Source of the DNA: Balneolaceae bacterium
GTDB taxonomy: Bacteria; Bacteroidota; Rhodothermia; Balneolales; Balneolaceae
Direction of reading: 5' to 3'
Length of the DNA stretch: 63,988 nucleotides
NCBI GenBank assembly: GCA_003561515.1
Contig: PWWL01000220.1
Span: 1 to 63,988, forward strand
In this document: positions 53,513-63,734 of the stretch, piece by piece
Layout of the letters: each line of letters starts with the position of its first letter
Numbering within the stretch: the first letter of the stretch is position 1
Notes under the pieces: model-generated
What the model was told of the DNA's origin: nothing
What the model saw: only the letters and a program-made list of their open reading frames with translations
Database searches by the model: none
Position numbers and translations under genes: made by a program

Positions 53513-55297
53513 TTAAAGCAGTTTTCTGAGTTCGGAGACCAGTTTCTCGGTTTTGTCGGTATCGGTCATCTGGTCATCGGCCGAACCGGCTGGAGCATAG
53601 CTGATAGTGGCGCACTTGTCCAGCATTCCCTTCAGCTGTTTGATGAGCTTTTCATCCGCCCCATTTTCCTTCACTTTATCAATCAGTTCCGCATCAGAAA
53701 ATCCTGCTTCCGGCAGGCCAAGTTTATCGGAAATGAATCCCGTGATAGCTTTGTGAAGGAATCCATAGCACTCTTTCGGTTGATGGTTGTCAACAGCCTC
53801 CCGGGCACTGCTGATCCGATCTTTTGCATTTTCAACTGCTCTCTGAGCCCTCGCAAATCCGGAATCGGTCAACAGCCTGTGGCGATAGTGTTTTTGCTGT
53901 AGCCCTACAATCAAAGCAAGCGCCGGAATGGCAAGCAGAATCCAAAACCAGCTTGTTTGATGAAGTGGCCGCACAGACTGATTGTGCCATATGGCGAGTC
54001 CATTTATAGGTGTAAGGCTGCCGGCGGTGGTGCTTGCAGTTACAACGGGTGCACCTGGTGCAGGACGTGCTTCAAAACTGAGTGCCGGAAGGGTTATGTA
54101 GCGGTAACGGCCACCTTCAGGATCGTAAATCGCAACCCGTTCTTCAGGAATTATATAGGTACCGGGAGCCCTGGCAACAATCAACTCGGAAAACGTTTTA
54201 TCTCCCCTGATATTAAGCCCTCGCCGTTCAACGTTGCTGCTTTCCTGGGGAGTGTACCGATCGAGTCCATCGGGAAAATCGTAGGATGGCCTTCGGACCA
54301 GCGGAATGTTGCCCGTACCTTCAACTTTTGTGATCAGTTCGATTGTTTCACCTGTCTTCACTTCATTCAGGTTCAGCCGCCTTTCCACGCGCAGATCGCC
54401 CACTGCGTTCATTGAGAGAGCATTTTGTGCCGCGGGCAGCGGACGCACAGTTATTTCAACGGGTTCCGATTCAACCGAAACCCGGCGCTGATTGGTGCCC
54501 GATCCAAAGAAGCTGCCAAAGGGATCATTACGCTGGGGCTGGGTGCGTATCCCTACGTTTAACGGAAACTCGGCCAGCGAGAAACTACCGCTTCTGCTTG
54601 GGAAAAGGGCATACCGTATAAGGGTTGCCTTGCGGTATCTAACCCCGTTTAAGATCACCGATTCGGCTTGCGGCTGACGGATGTTTTGCAATTCCTCTTT
54701 CCAGAAGCCATCGGTTCTCCAGCCGGCGGTTGGTTGAAATGACGTAATTTCAACACCCTGCTTAAAGTAGAGGTTAAGGCTGGCTACAATTTGCTGGCCG
54801 GGCACGGGATTGGCATCATCCACATCAATCTCGAGAAAAATGTCGGGCAGCTGCCGGCCCTCACCCTGCGAAAGGTTTCGCCTCTCGATAATCTCAATGG
54901 GTATGGAATTGGTGGTATGCGTTTCGCCGTCAATATCGATGGAGATCGGGGGTATGGTAAAATTGCCCTGTTCGCGCGCCACCAGAGAAAATGTGTAGGT
55001 TGTACTCGTTGTGGTTCGGCCGTTTACGATCGAAATGCTTGTGCTTCTTGATGGGGTGGAGCTCAGAATACCGATGCCATCAATTCTTGGCAGCACAGGC
55101 AGTGAAACGCCTCTCATGCTGCTTCCGCTCACTTCAACGCTAACGGTGAACTGTTCACCGATAAAGATTCTATTTTCGGATACGGTGGCTTCGAGCGTAA
55201 AGTCCTGTACCTGCATGGTTTGGCCAGTTACAGAGAAAATGGTCAAAACCAGGGAAATAATGGAGGAGATCGTATAAATGCTACCAGTCTCTGTCAT
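53513..55297 (-). CDS. BatD family protein
   Basis: From ATG 55297 the protein has 594 residues. It has a signal peptide, several Ig-like beta domains in the BatD pattern (VQDFTLEATVSENRIFIGEQ; NEVKTGETIELITKVEGTGN), one membrane helix near residue 440, and a cytosolic helical tail. BatD is a periplasmic partner in the Bat complex with VWA proteins BatA/BatB. The start overlaps batC by 17 bases. The frame extends to 55393, but that part lies inside batC and lacks similarity. Confidence 0.85.
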   Translation of the reverse strand: MTETGSIYTISSIISLVLTIFSVTGQTMQVQDFTLEATVSENRIFIGEQFTVSVEVSGSSMRGVSLPVLPRIDGIGILSSTPSRSTSISIVNGRTTTSTTYTFSLVAREQGNFTIPPISIDIDGETHTTNSIPIEIIERRNLSQGEGRQLPDIFLEIDVDDANPVPGQQIVASLNLYFKQGVEITSFQPTAGWRTDGFWKEELQNIRQPQAESVILNGVRYRKATLIRYALFPSRSGSFSLAEFPLNVGIRTQPQRNDPFGSFFGSGTNQRRVSVESEPVEITVRPLPAAQNALSMNAVGDLRVERRLNLNEVKTGETIELITKVEGTGNIPLVRRPSYDFPDGLDRYTPQESSNVERRGLNIRGDKTFSELIVARAPGTYIIPEERVAIYDPEGGRYRYITLPALSFEARPAPGAPVVTASTTAGSLTPINGLAIWHNQSVRPLHQTSWFWILLAIPALALIVGLQQKHYRHRLLTDSGFARAQRAVENAKDRISSAREAVDNHQPKECYGFLHKAITGFISDKLGLPEAGFSDAELIDKVKENGADEKLIKQLKGMLDKCATISYAPAGSADDQMTDTDKTEKLVSELRKLL

Positions 55298-55982
55298 TTC
55301 TCGGTCTGTTTTCGGAGGATTCTTTTTTCCTGTTTTCAAGGAGTTCCCGTTCGAGCTGTTCGAGCGCGTCGAGCAGGTTTTCGGCTTCTTCACGCGTCAT
55401 TTCTGCAGGTGACTGCTGCTCAGACTGATCCTGGTCCATGTTCTGGGGCTGCTGTCCGCTTTGCTGATCCTGGTCTCCCTGCTGATCCTGCTCTTGCTCC
55501 TGGTCTCCGTCCTGCTCATCTTCACCCTGATCTTGTTCGGGCTGTTGCTGCTGTTGCTGAGCCTCTTCCTGTTGCTGCTGCCGGCGCTGGGCAAGTTCGA
55601 AATTATGGCGAGCATCATCATCATCCGGATTATTTCTCAATGCTTCACGAAAATGTTTTAGCGCCTCTTCGTATTCTTCCATGTCGCTCAGCAACCTGCC
55701 TTTGTTATAATCGCCCATTGCCCGGAGCTGGCGATCGTCAGCCCTGCTTTTAAACTGCTCATAAGCTTCTGCAGCTTCATCGGCCGAGCCCATTCGTGCG
55801 AGGGCATTTCCCAGGTTGAACCATAAGCGGGCGTCATCGGGATTCTGGTCTATAGCCTGTCGGTATAGCTGCGCCGCCGTTTCATAATCTCCCCGCTGAA
55901 ATGCTTCATTTGCCTTGCGGGCATCGCTCACCGCAGAAGCAGTAATAAAGAGTGCTGATAGCAGGATCAGAATAAATCTCAT
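55281..55982 (-). CDS. BatC-like TPR protein with a glutamine/aspartate-rich tail
   Basis: A 233-residue protein: signal peptide (1-18), three TPR motifs (about 20-130, for example ARLWFNLGNALARMGSADEA), then a low-complexity Q/E/D tail of about 60 residues and a helical end. In Bat operons this gene follows batA and batB. Here the preceding gene is a YebC family member, so batA, batB and moxR must be elsewhere or absent. Confidence 0.83.
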   Translation of the reverse strand: MRFILILLSALFITASAVSDARKANEAFQRGDYETAAQLYRQAIDQNPDDARLWFNLGNALARMGSADEAAEAYEQFKSRADDRQLRAMGDYNKGRLLSDMEEYEEALKHFREALRNNPDDDDARHNFELAQRRQQQQEEAQQQQQQPEQDQGEDEQDGDQEQEQDQQGDQDQQSGQQPQNMDQDQSEQQSPAEMTREEAENLLDALEQLERELLENRKKESSENRPRNDRDW

Positions 55983-56054
55983 GGTTCCGGTTCGGTTCTG
56001 TATTTAAAGCAGATCATATAACGATGTAATTATGAACAGCGTATGTTCGAAAAA

Positions 56055-56813
56055 TTACTCACTGCTAAGCAGTGCCAGGGTTTCATCGTCGAGTTTCATG
56101 TTGGTGAAAATGTTAGAAACATCATCATTTTCATCAAACTTGTCCATCATTTTAAGGTTGGTTCGTGCTGTGTCGGGATCAGCTGCAACCTCGGTTGATG
56201 GGATTCGAATAAGTTCGGCACTTTCTATGGTAACTCCGGAATCTTCGAGGTTCTTGCGAACCGTCATCAGGTCACTGCGGCTTGTAACCACTTCAATAAA
56301 GTCATCCTCAACAATCACATCTTCCGCACCCGCGTCGATGGCATTTAACATAAACTCCTCTTCATCAAGGCCGTTGGATGCCACTTTTATCCATCCTTTC
56401 TGCTCGAAAAGATATGCAACCGATCCGTCGGTGCCGAGATTGCCGCCATGCTTGGTGAAGATGTGACGGATTTCACCAACCGTGCGGTTCAGGTTGTTGC
56501 TGGTGGCCTCAATGAAAAAGGCGATTCCACCCGGCCCGTATCCCTCGTAGGTAACCTCTTCGTAGTTGCCTGATCCGTCATCCAATTCGCCTGTGCCTTT
56601 TTTTATTGCCCTCTCGATGTTGTCTTTCGGCAGGTTTACACCCTTGGCATTCTCGATGGCGAGTGAAAGCCTTGGATTAGCCGATGGGTCGCCGCCTCCT
56701 TCACGTGCAGCAACGGTGATCTCGCGAATGTGCTTGGTAAACGCTTTGGCGCGTTTTGCGTCTTCTTTGGCCTTTTTATGTTTGATGTTGGACCATTTCG
56801 AATGTCCTGCCAT
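56055..56813 (-). CDS. YebC/PmpR family protein
   Basis: A 252-residue protein opening MAGHSKWSNIKHKKAKEDAK, the hallmark of the family, with NPRLSLAIENAKGVNLPKDNIERAI and YEGYGPGGIAFFIE following. YebC proteins were described as transcriptional regulators and, more recently, as factors easing ribosome stalling at certain sequences. The length is normal. It is 72 bases upstream of batC on the same strand. Confidence 0.95.
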   Translation of the reverse strand: MAGHSKWSNIKHKKAKEDAKRAKAFTKHIREITVAAREGGGDPSANPRLSLAIENAKGVNLPKDNIERAIKKGTGELDDGSGNYEEVTYEGYGPGGIAFFIEATSNNLNRTVGEIRHIFTKHGGNLGTDGSVAYLFEQKGWIKVASNGLDEEEFMLNAIDAGAEDVIVEDDFIEVVTSRSDLMTVRKNLEDSGVTIESAELIRIPSTEVAADPDTARTNLKMMDKFDENDDVSNIFTNMKLDDETLALLSSE

Positions 56814-57022
56814 AAATCAGTAAATCTTTATGCGTTGCCGGGAAATAGAAGCTGTAAATATAACAGTTAAGGTGATTTTCACCTAATAGCTGAGTGGCTG
56901 TGTTACGAATTCAGTCCTACAGTTTTACTGCCGGTTTAAAACGAAGTTCGATTCAGTTCTGTTTTCTGAATATCCAAAGCAAGTGGCTATATTTGAGATC
57001 AATTTCTAAACGGAGAAACTTC

Positions 57023-58156
57023 ATGAACATCGGTATTGTCTGTTACCCTACATTTGGCGGAAGCGGCGTTGTAGCAACCGAACTCGCGAAAGGTCTGGCA
57101 AACCGCGGGCATAACCTGCACATCCTGAGCTACGCGCGTCCAGCCCGGCTCGATTCATTCAGAACCGATATCACGTTTCATGAGGTGGACCTCAGCAGCT
57201 ACCCTCTATTTGAGTATCCGCCTTATGACCTGGCTCTAGCCAACATGATGGTGAACCTGATCCAGTACGAAAAACTGGATATTCTTCATGTGCACTATGC
57301 GATACCGCACGCAACCAGCGCCTACCTTGCCAAGCAGATACTGAACAGCAAGGCAGAACATGTGCCCGTAATCACAACGTTGCACGGTACCGATATTACG
57401 CTTATTGGCAGCGATCCGAGCTACAAGCAGGTGGTCGATTTTTCAATCAATCAAAGCGATGGCGTTACAGCAGTTTCCGAATACCTGAAAAAAGAAACCT
57501 ACAATTACTTCGACATCAAGAAAGAGATCAAGGTTATTCCAAACTTCATTGATCTTGAACGATTCAAAAGGTCCAAAAAAGAGCACTTTAAAAAAGCGAT
57601 ATGTCCCGAGGGAGAGAAAGTTGTGACTCACGTTTCCAACTTCAGGGAAGTTAAACGCGTACCCGATGTGATATCAGTTTTCAACCAGGTTCTAAAAAAT
57701 GGAGTGAAGGCGAAGCTGTTGATGGTGGGTGATGGCCCCGACAGGCCCAGAGCCGAGCAAAAATGCAGGGAGCTTGGCATGTGCGACCATGTCCGCTTTC
57801 TTGGCAAACAGGAACAGGTGGAGGAGGTGCTGTCGATATCCGATCTATTCATGATACCGTCGGGCAGCGAAACATTTGGCCTGGCCGCCCTTGAGGCCAT
57901 GAGCTGCAGCGTACCGGTGGTGAGCTCCAATATCGGGGGCTTGCCGGAGGTAAATATTCATGGTGAAACAGGCTACTTGTGTGAACTTGCTGATATTGAG
58001 TGCATGGGCAAATACGCAACCAGGATTTTAAAGGATGAATCCCTGCACGAAAAAATGTCACAAAACGCCCGAAAAAGAGCGGAAGAGTTTGAGATGGACA
58101 AAGTCGTTACCTTTTACGAAGACTACTACGAAGAGATTAAAAGAACGATTTCGTGA
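57023..58156 (+). CDS. bshA: N-acetyl-alpha-D-glucosaminyl L-malate synthase BshA
   Basis: From ATG 57023 (MNIGIVCYPTFGGSGVVATEL) the protein has 377 residues and a GT4 fold. It has the BshA-specific opening, LHVHYAIPHATSAYLAKQ, TTLHGTDITLIGSDPSY and the donor-site EX7E-like segment GSETFGLAALEAMSCSVPVV. It joins UDP-GlcNAc and L-malate, the first step of bacillithiol synthesis. A Shine-Dalgarno site (cggagaaac) supports this start; the frame upstream to 56894 has no similarity. Bacillithiol would be the likely thiol partner of the persulfide dioxygenase at 7436. The next gene overlaps by 4 bases. Confidence 0.94.
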   Translation: MNIGIVCYPTFGGSGVVATELAKGLANRGHNLHILSYARPARLDSFRTDITFHEVDLSSYPLFEYPPYDLALANMMVNLIQYEKLDILHVHYAIPHATSAYLAKQILNSKAEHVPVITTLHGTDITLIGSDPSYKQVVDFSINQSDGVTAVSEYLKKETYNYFDIKKEIKVIPNFIDLERFKRSKKEHFKKAICPEGEKVVTHVSNFREVKRVPDVISVFNQVLKNGVKAKLLMVGDGPDRPRAEQKCRELGMCDHVRFLGKQEQVEEVLSISDLFMIPSGSETFGLAALEAMSCSVPVVSSNIGGLPEVNIHGETGYLCELADIECMGKYATRILKDESLHEKMSQNARKRAEEFEMDKVVTFYEDYYEEIKRTIS

Positions 58157-59400
58157 CGGTGAAGAATCTATTCACAATTTCGCTCGCTCTATTTACTCTT
58201 CTCTCAACCTTGTTGATATCATGCACGGATGTTCGCGATGAAGTAAAATCCGGCATTGAAGAAGCAGACAAACTGATTGAACTGGCACTGAGGGATGATT
58301 TATTCACGGGAGCCGTGCTGCTTGTTGCAGAAGGTGATGAAATACTCCATCTCAAAGCATATGGCTTTGCTTCCCTCTACGACGAAAACCTCAGAGTGAT
58401 TGACCGGCCCGATAGCACAACAACTGCCCATTTGTTCGATCTGGCATCACTTACCAAGATATTTGCCACAACCTACGGAGCGATGGCACTCCATTCCGAC
58501 GGTTTGATTGATATCGACACGAGGCTTGGAGAGATTCTTCCAGAATTTGACACACAAGTGCATGACGCAATAACTGTGCGAATGCTGCTCAATCATACAT
58601 CGGGTCTGTTACAGTGGTATCCCACCTATTATGCAGCTGCGAACGCGGCTGAACGCAGGCAGTTTTTGGCAGAACAGCCGCTGGGCGGAACACCGGGTGA
58701 GCAGCGCCGGTACAGTGATCCCGGGTTTATGCTTCTGGGTGATGTGATTGAGACTGTTTCGGGCCAGAGTCTCGATAGCTTTTTGCATGAGAGGATCTAC
58801 TCCCGTCTCGGACTGGAGAGCACGATATTTAATCCCGACGCTGAGGAGTTCAGACTGATCGTTTCAACCTCGCACGGCAATCCGTTCGAAAAGAAGATGG
58901 TGCATGAACTCGGTTTCGGATACAATGTGGACGTAGATACCGAAAGCTGGACCGGCTGGCGCAGCCACACGCTGCGAGGTGAAGTGAACGATGGAAATGC
59001 CTGGTATACGCATGGCGGTGTGGCAGGCCACGCCGGGTTGTTTTCTACCGCCGAGGAGATTTACGAGCTGCTGAAGCTCATTTTGAATGCGGGCATACAT
59101 CGGGAAGACCCGGTATTAAGTCCCGAAACCATTGCACTATTTACGGAAGCTGATCATACGGGCAGCGGTCTTGGGTGGGCGAAGTCGCCCCAGGTGCTCC
59201 ATGCTAAAAAACTACCTGAGAGCTCTGTTGGCCATACCGGGTTCACCGGAACCAATTTTGTGCTTCATCCGGGAACAGGCCGTATGTACATTTTACTTAC
59301 AAACCGCCAGCATGTGGGAGTGAGTAATGAAGGGATCTACCCAGATTTACGGGTTTTGCGTGAAAAGCTGAGTGAAATTGTTTACAGCATGGAAAGCTGA
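58153..59400 (+). CDS. Serine hydrolase of the class C beta-lactamase/penicillin-binding fold, lipoprotein
   Basis: A 415-residue protein starting at GTG 58153, overlapping bshA by 4 bases. A lipobox LLISC (Cys17) directs lipidation. The nucleophile is in DLASLTKIFATT (SxxK, near residue 98), the second element is RYSDPGFML (YxD in place of YxN), and the third is VGHTGFTG (HTG). The family includes D-Ala-D-Ala carboxypeptidases and esterases. The substrate is not clear; the coupling to bshA is probably incidental. Confidence 0.9.
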   Translation: MTVKNLFTISLALFTLLSTLLISCTDVRDEVKSGIEEADKLIELALRDDLFTGAVLLVAEGDEILHLKAYGFASLYDENLRVIDRPDSTTTAHLFDLASLTKIFATTYGAMALHSDGLIDIDTRLGEILPEFDTQVHDAITVRMLLNHTSGLLQWYPTYYAAANAAERRQFLAEQPLGGTPGEQRRYSDPGFMLLGDVIETVSGQSLDSFLHERIYSRLGLESTIFNPDAEEFRLIVSTSHGNPFEKKMVHELGFGYNVDVDTESWTGWRSHTLRGEVNDGNAWYTHGGVAGHAGLFSTAEEIYELLKLILNAGIHREDPVLSPETIALFTEADHTGSGLGWAKSPQVLHAKKLPESSVGHTGFTGTNFVLHPGTGRMYILLTNRQHVGVSNEGIYPDLRVLREKLSEIVYSMES

Positions 59401-59447
59401 GAAACGGTACTCTTCTCAACATCCCTACATACTGAAAATTTGGTGCT

Positions 59448-59609
59448 ATGATAGCATGGTATATAGAATCAGCAGAAGCGATGAAGTGGTATGAAGAGAA
59501 GAGATTTCTTCATGCAAACCCACTAAACATAAGTTTTATCCCGACTTTTGACCGGATGTTTAAAGGCAGAATGAAAAATTGTAAAGTCTCACTTCGGCTA
59601 ACTCATTGA
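59448..59609 (+). CDS. Possible small ORF of 53 residues
   Basis: An ATG-initiated frame rich in aromatic and charged residues (MIAWYIESAEAMKWYEEKR) in the 605-base gap between the serine hydrolase and the sensor kinase. No Shine-Dalgarno site and no recognised family; it may be chance or a decayed fragment. The remaining gap, 59610-60005, is AT-rich and holds nothing recognisable. Confidence 0.2.
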   Translation: MIAWYIESAEAMKWYEEKRFLHANPLNISFIPTFDRMFKGRMKNCKVSLRLTH

Positions 59610-60005
59610 AGAATTTTGTGCTGTTATCTATTTAACTTGGTAATGGTTCACGGTATCATAGTTTAAACGAGGAAAAGATGTGTGTCTGAAAGAGTTTGGC
59701 TGCGAGGGGATATTTGCGGGCAACATAAATATAACCCGATGCTATTTAATGCCATCATCCAGATTCACTAGTCCAAAATTAAATAAACCTAACACTAATG
59801 GGGTAAAAATTGGATTAATTAATTGGGTATTCAAAGAATATTTGATCATTTTTGTGAAAATTCAGTTAGGGGTAGAGTAATTATTCTGAATTTCTAGAAC
59901 CGGAGTGACAGAGTTAACCATGAAGCATATCATTCCGGGAGAGACATACTATTTTTAGAGAAACATGCAATCGTATAGGTTTGACTAAGGCTGGTTGGTT
60001 TGAAA

Positions 60006-61760
60006 ATGAAAAAGCTAACGAGCGGGGGTAACAAACATACTGTTTGGCTTGTACTTCTTTTTTTGGTTTTAGGGTTGTCGCTCATTGCGATTAATGAGGT
60101 TGGCGATCGTCTTGTTTCCGGATCCAAAGCATATATTGCAAGTGAAGGAAGATGGACCAAGGCACAAAAAGAAGCGGCACTTTCGCTGATAAAATATGCC
60201 TCAACAGAGGATCTGGACTTCTACGTCGAATACCTGAATCATCTCGAGGTAATTGATGGCGACAGAATGGCCAGAATGGAGCTAAACGCACCACGCCCAA
60301 ACTATGAGCTAATCAGAAACAGCTTTCTTCGAGGCGGAAATGATCCGCGTCATGTACCGGGCCTCATTTGGTTTTATGAAAATGCAGGCCGGCTACAGCC
60401 ATTTCGAAATGCCATCGACTACTGGATTGAAGGAGATGTTATTGTCGGATTTCTGACTCAAACAGGAGATGAGCTCTACCAGATCATCAATGAAGGCGAA
60501 CTCACCGATCGCCAGCGCGCTGACTACATCAGCAGGATACACCAGCTAGACCAACTGCTTTCACCGGTTGAAGCTAATTTCGCAGCATCATTAAACGATG
60601 CTTCGTTTTGGGTTACAAACCGCGTTTATTGGGTGAATTTCTTTGCAATCATCATTGCATTTCTGATTGCCGGAACTTACAGCGTAGTGCTTGTCAGAAG
60701 CCTTTTCAAAAGCAATGAAAAACTGGGCCGTGAGAAGGAGAAATATCAAAAAGTTCTCAGTCACTCGCGGGATGTCATTTATCAGCTCGATATTAAGACA
60801 GGCAAGTACAAGTATATGAGTCCATCTGTGAAAGATCTTATAGGGTACGATGCGGCTCATGTAAAGCGCGGTGGTGTTCCGTTTATTTTGAGTATTGCCC
60901 ACCCCGATGATGTGGAAAAAATGCGTACAGACGTTGTTCGGCCGGGTGACAAGAACGTGGACGCAAAGGTGGCGGAAGACTCTCAGTATAGGCTCAGAAC
61001 CAAAACCGGCAAATACATTTGGGTAATCAACAAGCGCTCGGTATTAAAGAATGAAAACGGAAAGCCGATCGCCATCATCGGTAACCTTCGCGATATCACC
61101 GAACGCAAACAGTATGTGGAAGCACTGGATGCATCCCTTAAAGAGAAGGAGATGCTGCTTGCAGAAATTCACCACAGGGTAAAGAATAATCTATCCATTG
61201 TATCGAGCCTTGTTGAGCTTCAAAAAACAGATCCAAATGCTGGAACAGAGGAAAGCTTTAATGAGATTCAGTCTCGAATTAAGTCAATTGCGTTGGTTCA
61301 CGAGAAACTCTATGAAAATGAGACTTTCGCTGATGTTGATCTGGCTGATTACCTGAGTGATTTGCTCAATATGATCCACTTTACATTTGAGTCGGGTCAC
61401 AGGGATATAACCATCGATAAGCAGCTCGAGAATTTAAATGTTAACATCAAGAGAGCCGTGCCTTTAGGGCTCATCTGTAATGAGATGATCAATAACTGCT
61501 ACAAATATGCATTTGAGGGCAGGGATAAAGGCAAGATCAGTGTGACCCTGAATGTGAATGGGAAGAATGCAAAGCTGACAGTGGCAGATGATGGCGTTGG
61601 GCTGCCCGAAAAATTTGAAGAAATGAGAGAAGGTTCTCTGGGTATGACTCTGATTGAAGTGTTAACCAAGCAGGTGGAGGGAGAGCTCAGCTACGAAACA
61701 GGCAACGGCGCAAGCTTTACCGTGGAATTCGATATCAACAGCGGATCCGGTAAAAACTAA
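60006..61760 (+). CDS. Membrane-bound PAS sensor histidine kinase (HisKA_2 type)
   Basis: From ATG 60006 the protein has 584 residues: membrane helix 1 (about 12-32), a periplasmic sensor region (35-205), helix 2 (207-232), a PAS domain with PAC (245-375, ending NLRDITERKQ), a HisKA_2 domain with the phospho-histidine in LLAEIHHRVKNNLSIVSSL, and a HATPase (about 485-580; NEMINNCYKYAFEG, VADDGVGLP). A TTG two codons earlier is possible but less likely. No response regulator is adjacent; candidates in the window include 36319. Confidence 0.92.
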   Translation: MKKLTSGGNKHTVWLVLLFLVLGLSLIAINEVGDRLVSGSKAYIASEGRWTKAQKEAALSLIKYASTEDLDFYVEYLNHLEVIDGDRMARMELNAPRPNYELIRNSFLRGGNDPRHVPGLIWFYENAGRLQPFRNAIDYWIEGDVIVGFLTQTGDELYQIINEGELTDRQRADYISRIHQLDQLLSPVEANFAASLNDASFWVTNRVYWVNFFAIIIAFLIAGTYSVVLVRSLFKSNEKLGREKEKYQKVLSHSRDVIYQLDIKTGKYKYMSPSVKDLIGYDAAHVKRGGVPFILSIAHPDDVEKMRTDVVRPGDKNVDAKVAEDSQYRLRTKTGKYIWVINKRSVLKNENGKPIAIIGNLRDITERKQYVEALDASLKEKEMLLAEIHHRVKNNLSIVSSLVELQKTDPNAGTEESFNEIQSRIKSIALVHEKLYENETFADVDLADYLSDLLNMIHFTFESGHRDITIDKQLENLNVNIKRAVPLGLICNEMINNCYKYAFEGRDKGKISVTLNVNGKNAKLTVADDGVGLPEKFEEMREGSLGMTLIEVLTKQVEGELSYETGNGASFTVEFDINSGSGKN

Positions 61761-61785
61761 AAACCCCGGATAAGACCGGGGTTTT
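61761..61785. terminator. Bidirectional terminator between the sensor kinase and sucC
   Basis: AAACCCCGG and CCGGGGTTT form a 9-bp stem with a 6-base loop. T-runs flank it on both strands, so it can serve the convergent kinase and sucC transcripts. Confidence 0.85.
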
Positions 61786-61806
61786 AATTTATAGCCTGAA
61801 AAGTAA

Positions 61807-63015
61807 TCAGGCGGCCATTACTTTCGATACGGCTTCAGCTGCTTCCTTCAGCAACACAGCTGAGATCACATTGAGATCGCTGTTATCAATGATCACCTTG
61901 GCCTCTTCGGCATTGGTACCCTGTAAGCGAACGATGATGGGCACTCCTTCCACTTTTTTAGCTATTTCCGGATCCTTGATTGCTTCAATCACACCATTGG
62001 CAACACGGTCGCATCTCACAATACCGCCGAATATATTGATCAGGATTGCTTTCACATTGGGATCTTCCAGAATAATTCGGAAACCGTTTTTCACGGTTTC
62101 TACATTAGCGCCTCCGCCAACATCAAGGAAGTTGGCCGGCTCGCCGCCCGAAAGTTTGATGATGTCCATGGTGGCCATCGCCAGGCCTGCGCCATTCACC
62201 ATGCATCCCACATTTCCGTCGAGCTTGATGTAGTTGAGATTATACTTGGAAGCTTCCAACTCAATCGGATTTTCTTCAGAGGTGTCGCGGAGTTCCTGAA
62301 TATCCTTGTGTTTGTACGTAGAATTGCCGTCAAAGGTAACCTTGGCATCGAGAGCAAGTACGTCTCCGCCGGGAGTGAGCACAAGCGGATTGATTTCAAC
62401 CATGTCGGCGTCCTTTTCAACATAGAAGTTGTAGAGCGCACTAATGAACTTGACGGCCTTCTTGAAGGCATCTCCCTCAAAGCCAAGCGCAAATGCCAGA
62501 CGCCGTGCCTGGTTTGGTGCAAGATCCATTCCGGGCTCAACCCACTCTTTTACAATTTTCTCGGGAGTTTCTTCCGCAACTGTTTCGATCTCTACGCCGC
62601 CTTCGGTCGAAACCATGATCACGTTCTGGCTTTTTGCACGGTCGAGAAGAATACCCAGATAAAACTCTTTCTCGATGTCCACACCGTCTGTCACATAGAT
62701 GGTCTTCACAACCTGGCCTTCCTCGCCGGTTTGGATAGTGACGAGCGTATCGCCAAGCAGCGATTCTGCTGCATCCCGTACTTCGTCGATGGTTTTGCAG
62801 AGGATCACACCTTTGGCATTGTTCTTTTTGGTACGTCCTTTACCCCGGCCCCCGGCATGAATCTGAGCCTTTACTACAAAGAGAGAAGTACCGTTGGCTT
62901 TCATCTCCTCAGCCGCTTTAACAGCTTCTTCTACCGAAGATGTGGCCACGCCTTCGGGTACCGCTACTCCATAATTTTTAAAAAGTTCTTTCGCTTGATA
63001 CTCGTGGATTTTCAT
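61807..63015 (-). CDS. sucC: Succinyl-CoA synthetase beta subunit
   Basis: A 402-residue ATP-grasp protein with [22 protein letters not shown] at the start, [13 protein letters not shown] for nucleotide binding, and [12 protein letters not shown] and [16 protein letters not shown] at the C-terminal ligase domain. It forms succinyl-CoA synthetase with SucD, which is not adjacent here. It links the TCA cycle to the mutase product succinyl-CoA. Confidence 0.95.
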   Translation of the reverse strand: MKIHEYQAKELFKNYGVAVPEGVATSSVEEAVKAAEEMKANGTSLFVVKAQIHAGGRGKGRTKKNNAKGVILCKTIDEVRDAAESLLGDTLVTIQTGEEGQVVKTIYVTDGVDIEKEFYLGILLDRAKSQNVIMVSTEGGVEIETVAEETPEKIVKEWVEPGMDLAPNQARRLAFALGFEGDAFKKAVKFISALYNFYVEKDADMVEINPLVLTPGGDVLALDAKVTFDGNSTYKHKDIQELRDTSEENPIELEASKYNLNYIKLDGNVGCMVNGAGLAMATMDIIKLSGGEPANFLDVGGGANVETVKNGFRIILEDPNVKAILINIFGGIVRCDRVANGVIEAIKDPEIAKKVEGVPIIVRLQGTNAEEAKVIIDNSDLNVISAVLLKEAAEAVSKVMAA

Positions 63016-63184
63016 AATAAATCAGGTTATACAGTCAGCTTTTCTGGTTAGATAATTTCGGTTGAATAATACCCAAATCGGCAGGTAAATAAAAGCTTGA
63101 GTCATTTTTCACTGTAAGGGATTTCCATTTTTTGGCTCTTACTGTAAAGAGACATAAAATCATAAAAACAGGAGAACAGAAATC

Positions 63185-63730
63185 ATGAGGAGGAGATATC
63201 AAAAGAGAAAAGAGACATTTTATGTCGAACTCAGGATCGCCGGTCGGCTTGCACTGCTTTTGCGGCCTCAGGTTAGAAATAAAGTTGTTAGCGGACTGAA
63301 ATGGAGCTGCGAAAACCGGGGGCTTAGAATTTACGACTACACCATTCTGCCCGACCGTGTTGTAATGCTGGCTAACACGGCGTGGGGGGTTTTGCATGAA
63401 GTTCTTGAATCGTACAAGGGTTTTTCATCGAAATCCGTAATGCTGCTGCTTAGAAATGGAAGCCGTGATGCTGAAACAGCCTGGATGTTATCAGTACTGC
63501 AGCAGCACGGGCCGAAGGGAAAGCCGGAGGGTATCCATATCTGGGAAGATCAGACTGTTATTGAATCCGTGATACGTCAGGACGATATCGACCGGCTTTC
63601 ACTCGATATACACAACCGCGCCGTAAAGCTGGGCCTGGTATACAGGCCCGAACACTATTTGCACTGCAGCGCCTGTCCGCAAAACCCGCTCGATGGCTGG
63701 GTTGTGGAGGCGACCGACCCGTGGAGCTAA
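63185..63730 (+). CDS. RAYT/IS200-like transposase relative lacking recognisable catalytic residues
   Basis: A 181-residue protein that follows the REP-associated tyrosine transposase layout. It has an N-terminal strand, LKWSCENRGLRIYDYTILPDRVVML where family members read MPNHVHL, FKKFTSK-like YKGFSSKSV, the ETAWML segment, HIWEDQT where they read FWQ, and YRPEHYLHCSA where they read PEHYxYSSA. The HUH pair is replaced by DRV. The catalytic tyrosine position (usually YIHNNPV) reads LDIHNRAV. It is therefore probably inactive as a nuclease or co-opted. REP-like palindromes follow at once. Confidence 0.7.
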   Translation: MRRRYQKRKETFYVELRIAGRLALLLRPQVRNKVVSGLKWSCENRGLRIYDYTILPDRVVMLANTAWGVLHEVLESYKGFSSKSVMLLLRNGSRDAETAWMLSVLQQHGPKGKPEGIHIWEDQTVIESVIRQDDIDRLSLDIHNRAVKLGLVYRPEHYLHCSACPQNPLDGWVVEATDPWS

Positions 63731-63734
63731 CTCT

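Noticed and set aside
59680-59880. 66-codon frame before the sensor kinase
   Set aside because: AT-rich, no initiation signal and no recognisable pattern.
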